64,000 bases of DNA from Ktedonobacteraceae bacterium (GCA_035653615.1 DASRBN010000041.1:1-64000); one strand, 5' to 3'; shown: positions 33,485 through 42,594, counted from the stretch's first letter. Notes: generated from the sequence alone by a model not told the origin. A program made the numbers and translations.

Positions 33485-34270
33485 ATGCGACACGGCGAAC
33501 CCCTGGACGGCGAGAAAACGGTGCAGATCGTTCACCGCATTGCCAGCGTGCTGCGCGCTTTCAGCAGTCAGGGATTGCTTGGGATCACAGACCTGGCAGG
33601 CGCGACCGGTTTACCGAAGTCTACCACTCACCGGCTCGTAACCGCCCTGGTCAATGAGGGACTGCTCGTACAGGACGAGGATAGTCATAAGTACGCATTG
33701 AGCCTGCGCGTGACAGCCCTCGGCGCGAGCATCCTCAGTTCTCATACGGTGCGCAAGTCGGCGCGTCCTATTTTGATGGAGCTGCGAGACGCGACACATG
33801 AATCCGTCCACCTGGCAGTGCTGGAGGGCATGGAAGCGGTGATTATCGACACGGAAGATTCCTACTTTGTCGTGCGAGCCGTGAATGTCCCCGGGCAGCA
33901 CCTGCCCGCTCATGCCGTCTCTACCGGCAAGGTGTTGCTCGCCTATCAATGGGAGGTACGCCTGCGCGAGATACTGAACCACACCACGCTCGCAAAATAT
34001 ACCGACCGCACCATTACCGACCCCCGCCTGCTGCTCGAGGAACTGCGCCGCGTGCGCTCGCTCGGCTACGCCATCTCTTGCGGCGAATTGGAAGAGGGCA
34101 TCGATGCCGTCGCAGCTCCCATCTTCGATCACCTCGGCTCCGTCGTTGCCGCGGTTTCAATCGGCGGCCCCAGCGAGCGCTGCCGCCCCAAGCAGGGCGA
34201 ACACATCGCGGCAGTCACGCGCGCCGGACAGCAGATATCGCAGGCATTGCGCTATGTCGGCTGGCACTAG
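33485..34270 (+). CDS. IclR-family transcriptional regulator
   Basis: A 261-residue regulator. The winged HTH (about 12-70) reads IVHRIASVLRAFSSQGLLGI, TDLAGATGLPKSTTHRLVTA and LVNEGLLVQDEDSHKYALSL. The C-terminal effector domain (about 85-255) has the family's LRDATHESVHLAVLEGMEAV, VPGQHLPAHAVSTGKVLLAY, GYAISCGELEEGIDAVAAPI and SIGGPS motifs. GAAGGAAG precedes the ATG. Its promoter carries an IclR-type palindrome. Position between the amidohydrolase and the molybdenum hydroxylase genes makes those its likely targets. The ligand is presumably the substrate or a breakdown product. Confidence 0.93.
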   Translation: MRHGEPLDGEKTVQIVHRIASVLRAFSSQGLLGITDLAGATGLPKSTTHRLVTALVNEGLLVQDEDSHKYALSLRVTALGASILSSHTVRKSARPILMELRDATHESVHLAVLEGMEAVIIDTEDSYFVVRAVNVPGQHLPAHAVSTGKVLLAYQWEVRLREILNHTTLAKYTDRTITDPRLLLEELRRVRSLGYAISCGELEEGIDAVAAPIFDHLGSVVAAVSIGGPSERCRPKQGEHIAAVTRAGQQISQALRYVGWH

Positions 34271-34303
34271 ATAAGGTAATCATCATGGTAAAGCAGAGCG
34301 AGA

Positions 34304-35146
34304 ATGAACATGTCTAAGGAGTGGTCCCCGCCTTTAGTCGCAGTAAAGGGCGCCGGAGATCTCGCTACAGGCGTTATTCACCGGCTGGTTCGCTCAGGCT
34401 TTCCAGTCATAGCCACGGAACTGCCTCAACCAACCGTCCTGCGTCGCACTGTAGCTTTTGCGGAGGCAGTGTCGCTCGGTGAGATGACGGTCGAGGGGAT
34501 TACCGCCCGGCGCGCAGACTCAATAGAGGGCATCCAGGCCGCGTTAAAAAGGAGCCTCGTGTCGGTAGTGGTTGATCCTGATGGTATATTACTCAAGCAA
34601 ATGCAACCGGTGGTGTTGGTTGAGGCAACGCTTTCGAAGCGCAACAGCGGGATCACCATGGATGACGCGCCCATAGTGATCGCCCTTGGTCCCGGCTACG
34701 AGGCAGGCAGAGACGTACATGCCGTCATTGAGACCAATCGCGGTCACAATCTTGGGCGTGTCTATCTTGAAGGTAGCGCCGAACCGAATACGGGCGTTCC
34801 CGGCGCCATTGGTGGCTACAGCAGCGAGCGCTTACTACGCTCACCATGCGCGGGCACAATCTTTGGCCTGCGCCAGATCGGTGATACGGTACAGGCAGGC
34901 GAGACGGTAGCAATCGTCAAAGCATCTCCAGCAGGCAAAGACGAGATGCCGGTTATAGCGGCTATATCCGGCATATTACGCGGCCTTGTGCGTGATGGCC
35001 TGGGGGTAACCCCCGGCATGAAAATAGGAGATATCGATCCCCGCGCGGTTCGCGAACACTGCTTTACGATTTCGGATAAGTCACGTGCTGTTGCAGGAGG
35101 CGTGCTGGAGGCTATTATGTATCTTGGGAGGAAAAGAATTTCGTAA
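34304..35146 (+). CDS. yqeB: YqeB/EF2563-like molybdenum hydroxylase maturation factor
   Basis: A 280-residue protein of the group named selenium-dependent molybdenum hydroxylase system protein (YqeB). It starts VAVKGAGDLATGVIHRLVRS, a Rossmann-like glycine loop, followed by PVIATELPQPTVLRRTVAFA and VDPDGILL. It later shows ALGPGYEAGRDVHAVIETNR and a GTIFGLRQIGDTVQAGETVA segment resembling a biotinyl/barrel-sandwich fold. It is thought to help insert or activate the molybdenum (and, in some hosts, selenium-containing) cofactor; the exact role is unproven. It lies immediately upstream of the three hydroxylase genes. No selD, selA or YqeC gene is visible here, so selenium dependence is not established. 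Confidence 0.85.
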   Translation: MNMSKEWSPPLVAVKGAGDLATGVIHRLVRSGFPVIATELPQPTVLRRTVAFAEAVSLGEMTVEGITARRADSIEGIQAALKRSLVSVVVDPDGILLKQMQPVVLVEATLSKRNSGITMDDAPIVIALGPGYEAGRDVHAVIETNRGHNLGRVYLEGSAEPNTGVPGAIGGYSSERLLRSPCAGTIFGLRQIGDTVQAGETVAIVKASPAGKDEMPVIAAISGILRGLVRDGLGVTPGMKIGDIDPRAVREHCFTISDKSRAVAGGVLEAIMYLGRKRIS

Positions 35147-35167
35147 TGTTGTCGAGGTATTGCATGT

Positions 35168-36040
35168 ATGCTTAAAATTACTGCCTATCATAGCCCAACG
35201 ACAATCGCGGATGCAGTCAGGCTGTTAGCGGAAGAAGGCCGAACGATCATTGCAGGTGGGACAGACCTGCTCGTCAATCCGCGCTATATGGTTGGCGTGC
35301 GCGAAGTGGTGGATATTCGCAAATTGGGTCTAAATTATATTTCCGAAGAAAACGGCGAGCTGCATATTGGCGCGGGAGCCACCATGCGAACCGTCGCCAG
35401 GCATCCAATTGTTCAGGCACTCGCGGACGGCATACTTGCGCGAGGCGCAGCTGTGTGCGGCTCCCCAAACATCCGCAATATGGCGACGCTGGCAGGCAAT
35501 GTCGCCTCTGCCTTACCTTCCGCGGACACTCCACCTGCTTTGCTGGCACTTGACGCGCAGGCAGTGCTGGTAGGCGAACAGGGAGAGCGTATCGTGCCGT
35601 TGAACCAGTTTTTCACCGGCCCGGCTAAAAGCGTCCGTGAGCGCGAGTTGATCCGCGAACTGCGCATCCCATTGAACAGGCAAGGCATGCACGGTGGTTT
35701 TTATAAGATTGGCCGCACAGCTGAAGATATCTCGGTGGTAAACGCAGCCGCGACGCTGACTGTTCAAGACGGAGTAATTATTGCTGCGCGCCTGGTGCTG
35801 GGAGCGGTGGCCCCCACACCATTGCGTATTCCAACAGCGGAAGAGGCTCTGGTAGGACAGCCAGCCGTAGAGGAAACATTCCAGCGCATGGCGGCAATCG
35901 TGGGCGAGGAAGTGCGACCGATCAGCGATCACCGGGCATCCGCCGATTACCGCCGGCGGATGAGCGGCATCGCTGCGGTGCGGGCGCTGCGACAGGCGGC
36001 AGGGTTAGCCCCCCATGGAGAGGAATGGCATCATGCCTGA
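35168..36040 (+). CDS. Molybdenum hydroxylase FAD-binding (medium) subunit
   Basis: A 290-residue CoxM/XdhB-type flavoprotein subunit. FAD-binding motifs are TIIAGGTDLLVNPRYM (AGGTDL class) and GSPNIRNMATLAGNVASALP (the xxTxGGN-like second loop). The C-terminal CO dehydrogenase flavoprotein domain runs from about 175. It passes electrons from the iron-sulfur subunit to an acceptor. It overlaps the start of the 2Fe-2S subunit gene by 8 nt, showing tight coupling. Length is normal. Substrate class cannot be read from this subunit. Confidence 0.93.
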   Translation: MLKITAYHSPTTIADAVRLLAEEGRTIIAGGTDLLVNPRYMVGVREVVDIRKLGLNYISEENGELHIGAGATMRTVARHPIVQALADGILARGAAVCGSPNIRNMATLAGNVASALPSADTPPALLALDAQAVLVGEQGERIVPLNQFFTGPAKSVRERELIRELRIPLNRQGMHGGFYKIGRTAEDISVVNAAATLTVQDGVIIAARLVLGAVAPTPLRIPTAEEALVGQPAVEETFQRMAAIVGEEVRPISDHRASADYRRRMSGIAAVRALRQAAGLAPHGEEWHHA

Positions 36041-36503
36041 AATAGAAATGACCTTGACAGTCAATGGACAGAAAACAACCTGGCGCGTCCAGCCGGGTGA
36101 AACACTGCTGGAAGCCCTGCATGAGCATCATTATAGAGGCGCGAAACTTATTTGCGGCACCGGCGATTGCTGCGGCTGCGGCGTCATTCTGGATGGCCGC
36201 TCCATCAACTCCTGCTGCATGTTAGCGGCCCAGGCCGAGGGCGCCGACCTGCTCACCATCGAGGGCCTCGCCCAGGAAGGGAAGCTGCATCCCATTCAGG
36301 AAGCATTTGCCGAGGAGGGGGCCGCTCAATGCGGATACTGCACACCGGGTTTCATCATGCGTACTTATGCTTTTTTACAGGATAACCCACATCCCACCGA
36401 GGAGGAGGCACGAGCGGCGCTGGCCGGCAACATTTGTCGGTGTACAGGCTATGTGAAGCCGGTCGCGGCAGTCTTGAGAGCGGCTGAGAACATGAAGTCT
36501 TAA
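36033..36503 (+). CDS. Molybdenum hydroxylase 2Fe-2S (small) subunit
   Basis: About 156 residues from ATG 36033 (GGAGAGG upstream). The plant-type 2Fe-2S domain has cysteines in LICGTGDCCGCGVIL and NSCCMLA. The helical second cluster domain has QCGYCTPGFIMRTYAFL and GNICRCTGYVKPV. This is the CoxS/XdhC-type electron-transfer subunit that links the molybdopterin site to FAD. The gene start overlaps the end of the FAD subunit gene. Confidence 0.95.
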   Translation: MPEIEMTLTVNGQKTTWRVQPGETLLEALHEHHYRGAKLICGTGDCCGCGVILDGRSINSCCMLAAQAEGADLLTIEGLAQEGKLHPIQEAFAEEGAAQCGYCTPGFIMRTYAFLQDNPHPTEEEARAALAGNICRCTGYVKPVAAVLRAAENMKS

Positions 36504-36510
36504 AACAGGC

Positions 36511-36539
36511 TTGTCTCGCAATGCCAACCATGGTATGAT
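36511..36539 (+). promoter_or_regulatory. Possible internal promoter before the large subunit
   Basis: TTGTCT (36511-36516), 17-nt spacer, TATGAT (36534-36539), in the 73-nt gap between small- and large-subunit genes. It could give extra transcription of the catalytic subunit. Confidence 0.4.
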
Positions 36540-36576
36540 TCTGAAACATTGAGAAGGAGATCCTGGAAACTTACCT

Positions 36577-38979
36577 ATGGCACATGACTACTACGAACCC
36601 GGCGCAGGCAACATTGCCGACGCGAAACATCAACGAGCGCGCCAGGAAGCGCGCACCCGCGTCGTTGGACAAAAAGAGCGGCGCGTAGATGCGCGGCCAC
36701 TTGTCACAGGCGCACCCGTCTATGCTGCTGAATTTGAACAGCCCAATATGCTGCATGCCCGCATCCTGCACTCCCCACACGCGCATGCCACTATTCGCCA
36801 TATCGATAAAAGCAAGGCGCTCGCTTTACCGGGTGTTTATGCTATTCTGACCTATGAAGACCTTCCACGCGTGGCACATAGCACCGCCGGCCAGCCCTAC
36901 GTGGAGATGTCTCCCTATGATGCCTATTTGCTTGACAATCGCGTGCGTTATGTGGGAGATTGGGTCGCTTTCGTCGCGGCAGAAACCCCTGCCATCGCCG
37001 AGGAAGCCCTTGGCCTCATCGAAGTCGATTATGATGTGCTACCGGCCGTATTCGACCCGCTCGAAGCCTGCAAGGAGGGCGCTCCCCAATTGCACGAACC
37101 CGATACAACGCACCCCAACGCGGGCAAGAATCTGGGCAGCATTTATGATGCATCCCACAATATCGCCGCGCACGAGGTGATCCGGCACGGCGACTTTGAT
37201 GCCGCGATGCGCGAGGCCGATATCATCGTTGAGGGAGAATATCGCGTCCCATATATTTCACATGCCGTGTTGGAGCCGCATGTGTGCGTTGCCTACCTGG
37301 ACGGCTACGAGCGCATGATCGTCGTCAGCAGCACGCAGGTGCCATATCATACACGCCGCCAGCTGGCCTCAGTATTGCAGTTGCCCATCTCGCGCGTGCG
37401 CATCGTCAAACCGCGCGTTGGTGGTGGTTTCGGCAGCAAACAGGAGATGCTGCTGGAACCGGTTGCCGCGGCCCTGGCCCTGAAAACGCGCCGGCCCGTG
37501 CGCATCGAATACAGCCGCCAGGAAGAATTTACCGCCGGAAGATTCCGCCACCCGATGATTATGCGCATGCGCAGCGGTGTAAAGCGCGACGGCACGCTGG
37601 TTGCTATCTCCATGCATTCCATTGGCAACGCGGGCGCGTATGGGACGCATAGCTTCACCGTCACGCGCAGCACGGGGCATAAAACGTTGTGCCTGTATCG
37701 CGCCAAAGCCTATCTCTTCCAGGCCGATGCCATTTATACCAACCTGCCCATTACAGGCGCCATGCGTGGTTATGGCGCGCCGCAGGGCTTTTTTGCCCTT
37801 GAATCGCACATCGATGAAATCGCGCACCGCCTTAATATGGACCCATTGGAATTCCGGCGCAAGAATCACGTGCAGAAAGGCGATTGGGACCCCATCGAAG
37901 GCGAAGAGATAGATGGCGTATGGCACTCCAAACGTCAATTTCGTTCGTGTGGCCTGCCGGAGTGCCTGGAACGTGGGGCAGCAGCTATAGGTTGGTATCA
38001 GCCATTCGATAGAGGCGATGGCAAGCCGGCCCGGCGCGGGCGAGGCATGGCGACCGCGATGCAGGGGAGCGGCGTTGCCAGCTTTGAACTTGGCGGAGCC
38101 TCGATCAAGCTCAACGAAGATGGCTCGTTCAATGTCATGACAGGAGCCACCGATATCGGGCAGGGCAGCGATACCATCCTTGGCCAGATCGCAGCAGAGG
38201 CGCTGGGGGTCGGCATGGACAAGATCATCATGCATTCCGCCGATACCGATTCCAGCGTCTTCGACTACGGTTCGTATGCTTCCAGCACCACCTATATCAG
38301 TGGCAGCGGCGTCAAGGTCGCCGCGGAGCGGGTGCGGCAGCAAATCCTGGAAGTGGCGGGCGATATGCTCGACTGCTCTCCTGAAGACATGTCGATCATC
38401 GATGGAGTTATTTATACACCGCGCGGCGCGAGCAATCTGACCATAGCGGATATCGCGCATGAAACATTGTATGGCAGGCACCGCCAGCAGATTATGGCAA
38501 AAGGAGATTTCTGGACTGATGATTCGCCGGCTCCTTTTTTCGCACAATTCGTAGAGGTCGAGGTAGACACGGAAACGGGACAGGTACGCGTGACAAGGGC
38601 CGTCAACGCGCTTGATCTTGGCAAAGCCATCAATCCCACCCTGGCCACCGGACAGGTCGAGGGAGCAGTCACGATGGCCCTGGGCTATGCGCTTAGCGAA
38701 GAGCTCAAATTCGACGAGCAGGGCCGCGTGCGCAATCCGGGATTTGTGGATTATAAAGTCATGTCAACACTGGATATGCCGAAGATGACAACCATCCTGG
38801 TTGAGGACACCGAATACACGGGGCCGTTCGGAGCGAAATCCGCCGGTGAAGTACCCACCAATGGCATGGCTCCCGCGGTCGCCAATGCGGTCTACGATGC
38901 GTTAGGGGTACGCATTCGTAGCCTACCAATCACTCCAGAAAAGATTTTACAAGCGTTAGATGAACAAAAAGATAAATAA
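36577..38979 (+). CDS. Molybdenum hydroxylase molybdopterin-binding (large) subunit
   Basis: An 800-residue xanthine-dehydrogenase-family catalytic subunit. Features are the substrate/Moco loops VGGGFGSKQEM and TGAMRGYGAPQGFFALESHI, a GATDIGQGSDTILGQIAAEA Moco-binding segment and the catalytic glutamate region FGAKSAGEVPTNG near the C-terminus. The CO-dehydrogenase form I active-site signature (AYRCSFR) is absent; the equivalent is TGAMRGYGAP, so this is a xanthine/nicotinate/aldehyde-type hydroxylase, not aerobic CODH. It catalyses hydroxylation of a heterocycle or aldehyde with water. Substrate unknown; the cluster context (amidohydrolase, IclR) favours catabolism of an N-heterocycle (inference). 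Confidence 0.92.
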   Translation: MAHDYYEPGAGNIADAKHQRARQEARTRVVGQKERRVDARPLVTGAPVYAAEFEQPNMLHARILHSPHAHATIRHIDKSKALALPGVYAILTYEDLPRVAHSTAGQPYVEMSPYDAYLLDNRVRYVGDWVAFVAAETPAIAEEALGLIEVDYDVLPAVFDPLEACKEGAPQLHEPDTTHPNAGKNLGSIYDASHNIAAHEVIRHGDFDAAMREADIIVEGEYRVPYISHAVLEPHVCVAYLDGYERMIVVSSTQVPYHTRRQLASVLQLPISRVRIVKPRVGGGFGSKQEMLLEPVAAALALKTRRPVRIEYSRQEEFTAGRFRHPMIMRMRSGVKRDGTLVAISMHSIGNAGAYGTHSFTVTRSTGHKTLCLYRAKAYLFQADAIYTNLPITGAMRGYGAPQGFFALESHIDEIAHRLNMDPLEFRRKNHVQKGDWDPIEGEEIDGVWHSKRQFRSCGLPECLERGAAAIGWYQPFDRGDGKPARRGRGMATAMQGSGVASFELGGASIKLNEDGSFNVMTGATDIGQGSDTILGQIAAEALGVGMDKIIMHSADTDSSVFDYGSYASSTTYISGSGVKVAAERVRQQILEVAGDMLDCSPEDMSIIDGVIYTPRGASNLTIADIAHETLYGRHRQQIMAKGDFWTDDSPAPFFAQFVEVEVDTETGQVRVTRAVNALDLGKAINPTLATGQVEGAVTMALGYALSEELKFDEQGRVRNPGFVDYKVMSTLDMPKMTTILVEDTEYTGPFGAKSAGEVPTNGMAPAVANAVYDALGVRIRSLPITPEKILQALDEQKDK

Positions 38980-39007
38980 ATAGCCAGGATCAGGGAAAAG
39001 TAGAAAT

Positions 39008-39694
39008 ATGGCGCAGGAATATACATCACCAGCATATCTTCTCATCCAACAAGGCCCGCAGGCCGGTAAGCGTGTGGAACTGTGGAAAGACTGCACCACG
39101 ATTGGCCGCAGCCGCAATTGTGACATTTTCTTAGAAGACCTCGCCGTCCATCGCAAACAGGCAAGCATCTGGCATACCGATGCAGGCTACGTCCTGCGCG
39201 ATGAACATGGCAGCGGCGATTGCTTCGTGAATGAGCAGCCTGTGAGAGAGCAACTGCTGGTTGATGGAGATCGCTTGCAATTCGGCAACACACTCCTCAT
39301 CTTTTTCGCTCACGAGGGGACGCGTCCATTCCAGCTTGCTTCGTCGCGTGGCCGCGAGCTCCATATCGGCAAGCAGCCGGACCCATCAGGCAGCGCGATT
39401 GCTAAACTGAACCTTACCGGACGGCGAGGGGTCATTGTGCGTAGTTTTGAATTGCTGCCCGAGATGACAATCGGACGCAGCCGCGAATGCGATATTTTCC
39501 TGGAAGACCTGGCCGTCAGTCGTCTCCACGCAACCATCCGCCAGCTACCAGATGGTGGATACGAGATTGAGGATCATCGCTCGGCCACCGGCACCTTCGT
39601 CAATGGCATGCCCATCACACGCTATCAATTGCTCGAAGGCGACGTAGTGCAGATCGGCACAAGCAGGCTGGTATTCAAGCGCTCGACTTCCTAG
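39008..39694 (+). CDS. Protein with two FHA domains
   Basis: A 228-residue soluble protein with two forkhead-associated domains. Domain 1 (about 10-100) shows TIGRSRNCDIFLEDLAVHRK with DCFVNEQPV. Domain 2 (about 135-225) shows TIGRSRECDIFLEDLAVSRL, then HATIRQL and SATGTFVNGMPI. Domain 2 has the canonical GR/S/H/N binding residues. Domain 1 has HRKQASI where SRxHA is expected and lacks a canonical SNGT, so it may not bind phosphothreonine. It likely bridges phosphoproteins from Ser/Thr kinase signalling. It is 28 nt after the hydroxylase gene but functionally unrelated by appearance. Confidence 0.88.
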   Translation: MAQEYTSPAYLLIQQGPQAGKRVELWKDCTTIGRSRNCDIFLEDLAVHRKQASIWHTDAGYVLRDEHGSGDCFVNEQPVREQLLVDGDRLQFGNTLLIFFAHEGTRPFQLASSRGRELHIGKQPDPSGSAIAKLNLTGRRGVIVRSFELLPEMTIGRSRECDIFLEDLAVSRLHATIRQLPDGGYEIEDHRSATGTFVNGMPITRYQLLEGDVVQIGTSRLVFKRSTS

Positions 39695-39715
39695 GATTGT
39701 ACATTTCTAAAGACT

Positions 39716-40498
39716 TCACTGCTGTTCCTGTTCATCATATACATGCGTCTGCTGTATAAATCGCCGCACTTCTGGCGGCACATCCTGCAAATGCTCCTGT
39801 GGGTCCTGCCGAATGCGCGTCGAAGAGAAATCGCGATAGGACGCGCTGAACGGCAGAGGATGAATGTGCCCTGCAAATTGCAGGTTTTCGGGTTTGTGTA
39901 AAAGCGCATTGAGTTGCTGCGGGCCAGCATCTCCGCGTGGCGCAACCAGCAATTCCGCCAGGGCAAAAAGCTCCCGCAGGGCCGCATCACGGTCTTGATA
40001 ATAATGGGGATCGAGGATTTGCACAATTTTGTCAAAGCCTATCAGGAAATAGAGTCTCGTCACCTTCGGAAAACAGGTCCGTATCCCCTGCGCCTGCTCC
40101 ACATATAATCCCCGGTTCAACAGCATAATCCCCGTATGACGCAGGTGGTGCCGCAGCACAGTTTCGAGCAGCATGATGCGGTCAAGCACTGTGGGCTTCT
40201 GGACATGCTCCTTATCGACAATATGCTTGCTCATCGCGGCATAGAGCCTGATTGCCTGCTTTTTCTCACCTGTCGATATCAGGTGAGAACGCGCGTATTG
40301 CCGTGCCTGGCTCAGTAACGCCAGGTGCGCATTTGTAGGTGGATTAAACGAACCGGGGAAGACTACGACGATACCTTGCGGCACGGGCGAGCCGGGCACA
40401 ATCAAAGCCTGTGGCTCGGCTTCAGGATCGAGTTGGTCAAGCAGCGATTGTACCTGCTGGCGGCGTTGAATGGTATGTTTGGAAAGGTGTTTGTCCAT
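39716..40498 (-). CDS. NadD-like nucleotidyltransferase
   Basis: A 260-residue protein with a cytidylyltransferase-like alpha/beta core. The N-terminal signature FPGSFNPPTNAHLALLSQA corresponds to the GxFDPxHxGH loop of nicotinate/pantetheine-phosphate adenylyltransferases, but the first catalytic His is Thr and the Gly is Ala (TNAH). The C-terminal YRDFSSTRIRQ matches the ISSTxIR motif. FLIGFDKIVQILDP corresponds to the acidic central segment. A role in NAD synthesis is possible, but the altered HxGH motif and the larger size make another nucleotidyl transfer equally likely. It ends 21 nt from the oppositely oriented double-FHA gene. Confidence 0.7.
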   Translation of the reverse strand: MDKHLSKHTIQRRQQVQSLLDQLDPEAEPQALIVPGSPVPQGIVVVFPGSFNPPTNAHLALLSQARQYARSHLISTGEKKQAIRLYAAMSKHIVDKEHVQKPTVLDRIMLLETVLRHHLRHTGIMLLNRGLYVEQAQGIRTCFPKVTRLYFLIGFDKIVQILDPHYYQDRDAALRELFALAELLVAPRGDAGPQQLNALLHKPENLQFAGHIHPLPFSASYRDFSSTRIRQDPQEHLQDVPPEVRRFIQQTHVYDEQEQQ

Positions 40499-40590
40499 GA
40501 TGCATTACATTTTCTTGAAGATGAGCTTAGCGATTGGCATTTGTAGTATGTCGTAATTATACCATTCTCAGAGGCAGGAACCAATGAAAA

Positions 40591-40627
40591 ATCCCCTGCA
40601 AGCCAGATAGAGGTGCTTGCGGGGGAT
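40591..40627 (-). terminator. Rho-independent terminator after lipoprotein gene
   Basis: Inverted repeat ATCCCCTGCAAGC / GCTTGCGGGGGAT (one mismatch). On the minus strand it is followed by TTTTTC. It lies 26 nt past the lipoprotein stop. Confidence 0.7.
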
Positions 40628-40652
40628 AAGATGAAACCACTATTTCAATTGT

Positions 40653-41141
40653 TTAGTTGTCTCCTGAACTGCCGATATTCTCAGTAACACCAACCACCTT
40701 TACCTCCACAGTGGTCCACGTTGGCTGCATCGTTGTTCCTTGAATAGAAAAGCTCGCGGTTCCGCCGCCCGGAACATTATCTACATTGAAAAAAGCAGTC
40801 GCTCCCACTACTGTTCCTGAAGCATCGAGCAATAATCCCTGTACATAGATATCATGCTGTTTCGTGTCGCCATTTTTGATCTTGCCATCCACCTCAAACG
40901 TATGATGTCCGGCTACTAATTTCGCCGTGGGTGTACCAACAAGCGTCATGAGTGGAAGCAAGGCCTGTTCCGTTGTCGCTGTTGAGGTGGACTGCGTTGC
41001 TGTCGGGGATGGTGAAGTTGATGTAGATGAACCGGTGGAAGTGGTGGGCGCATTATTGCCGCACGCTGCCAATAAGAGCGTTAGCAGTAAACCGATAAGG
41101 ATAACAATAGATAGCCGGCGTTTGACAAGGGAAGTTTGCAT
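40653..41141 (-). CDS. Lipoprotein with FxLYD-like domain
   Basis: A 162-residue lipoprotein. The basic N-terminus and hydrophobic helix end in the lipobox LLAAC with Cys27 as the lipidation site. A Ser/Thr-rich linker (about 30-60) follows. The C-terminal about 95 residues form a beta-rich domain (TFEVDGKIKNGDTKQHDIYV, then GTVVGATAFFNVDNVPGGGT) resembling FxLYD domains. It is surface-anchored; function unknown. It is well separated from mntH upstream and has its own terminator. Confidence 0.82.
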   Translation of the reverse strand: MQTSLVKRRLSIVILIGLLLTLLLAACGNNAPTTSTGSSTSTSPSPTATQSTSTATTEQALLPLMTLVGTPTAKLVAGHHTFEVDGKIKNGDTKQHDIYVQGLLLDASGTVVGATAFFNVDNVPGGGTASFSIQGTTMQPTWTTVEVKVVGVTENIGSSGDN

Positions 41142-41271
41142 GAGTGCTTTCTCCTTCGTAAGAAAATAGTATTTCCCCCCTTTGGCCTCCTGGCTTTCAA
41201 CATCGTGAGGGAGTGATTGTTACTATTGAGCAATCACATTTCAAATAAACGCAGAAAAGAGGTAAGCTGGA

Positions 41272-42594
41272 TTATAAGACCGTCTGGAAAAGCTGGAATA
41301 ACAGGTACAGATTGAGCGTAACAATCAGCCCGGCAACCACCCATGCGACCAGCGTTGTATAGCGGCGATTGACCAGGTCGCCCATCAGGTTCTTTTGACG
41401 GGTGAACATCACCAACGGAATGAGCGCGAAAGGAATGCCGAAGCTGAGAATCACCTGGCTGACGACCAGCGTACTGGTAGGATCGAGGTTTAAAGCTATG
41501 ACAATTAATGCAGGCAGCATTGTTACCAGGCGCCGCAGCCATACAGGAATCTGGCGGCGCAGGAATCCCTGCATCACCACCTGGCCGGCCATTGTTCCAA
41601 CCGTCGACGAGGATAGACCAGAAGCCAGCAAAGATACGGCAAAAATCACGCTGGCTGCGCTACCAAGCAATGGCTGTAGCGTTCGATATGCCTGATCGAG
41701 AGTCCCGATACCTGTCATCCCATGAGCGAAGAAAGTCGCCGAAGCCATCACCAGCATAAACAGGTTGACCAGACCCGCTAAAGACATCGCTATGACCACA
41801 TCTATCAATTCAAAACGGAAGAGCTTCCGGCGTTCCTTCGTCCCCCTGGCAATAACGCGATTCTGAGTGAGCGATGAATGCAGAAAAATGACGTGCGGCA
41901 TCACCGTAGCACCCAGAATACCAACTGCCAGCAGCACACTACTGGTGCCGGCGAATTGCGGCACGACAGCATGGTAGCCGATCTGGGCCCAATCTGGTCT
42001 ATCGAGGACCGTCTCAATCAAATAGCTGCCGGCAACTACGCCCACCAGGGCAGTAATCACAGCTTCGAGATGCCGGAACCCACGATGCTCAAGGCCAAGG
42101 ATGATGAACGTTGTAATCCCCGTCAGAATTCCCGCTAGCAGCAAAGGTATGTGAAAGAGCAGATTGAAGCCAACCGCAGCGCCGAGAAATTCGGCCAGGT
42201 CGGTAGCCATCGCTACGATTTCTGAAAGCACCCACATTCCCAGCACGACGGGTCGAGGAAACTGCTCGCGACAGATTTCCGCGAGATTCCTTCCGGTCGC
42301 AATCCCTAGTTTTGCCGATAGGGTTTGAATGAGCATCGCCATGAGGTTACTGGCGATAATCACCCAGACCAGCAGATAACCAAATTGGGCGCCGGCCTGT
42401 ATATTGGTGGCAAAATTACCGGGATCGATATAGGCTACACTGGCAATAAAGGCAGGACCAAGGAAAGGGAGAATGCGCGTCAGAACGTTGCGCTTACTCT
42501 GTCCTTCCAGAACTTCACGCGCGGCTCTAACTGTCGCATTGTCCACACCCCCAATGAACTCTTCCTGTGTTGCTTTTGAACGTAGTAACGCCAT
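41272..42594 (-). CDS. mntH: Nramp-family Mn2+/divalent metal transporter
   Basis: A 440-residue proton-coupled metal transporter with 11 TM segments. The TM1 metal-binding motif DPGNFATNIQAG and the TM6 motif ATVMPHVIFLHSSL are both intact. It lies 29 nt downstream of the mntR-like gene on the same strand, so the two form an operon controlled by the upstream metal-box promoter. Import of manganese, possibly iron, is expected. The N-terminal cytoplasmic tail is about 35 residues, slightly long. Confidence 0.93.
   Translation of the reverse strand: MALLRSKATQEEFIGGVDNATVRAAREVLEGQSKRNVLTRILPFLGPAFIASVAYIDPGNFATNIQAGAQFGYLLVWVIIASNLMAMLIQTLSAKLGIATGRNLAEICREQFPRPVVLGMWVLSEIVAMATDLAEFLGAAVGFNLLFHIPLLLAGILTGITTFIILGLEHRGFRHLEAVITALVGVVAGSYLIETVLDRPDWAQIGYHAVVPQFAGTSSVLLAVGILGATVMPHVIFLHSSLTQNRVIARGTKERRKLFRFELIDVVIAMSLAGLVNLFMLVMASATFFAHGMTGIGTLDQAYRTLQPLLGSAASVIFAVSLLASGLSSSTVGTMAGQVVMQGFLRRQIPVWLRRLVTMLPALIVIALNLDPTSTLVVSQVILSFGIPFALIPLVMFTRQKNLMGDLVNRRYTTLVAWVVAGLIVTLNLYLLFQLFQTVL

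Noticed and set aside
37369-38547. 392-codon open frame antisense to the molybdenum hydroxylase large subunit
   Set aside because: It lies wholly within a well-supported gene, has no recognisable domain and is a by-product of that gene's codon bias.
36577-38979. Hydroxylase as aerobic carbon monoxide dehydrogenase
   Set aside because: The form I active-site loop AYRCSFR is absent; the equivalent reads TGAMRGYGAP.
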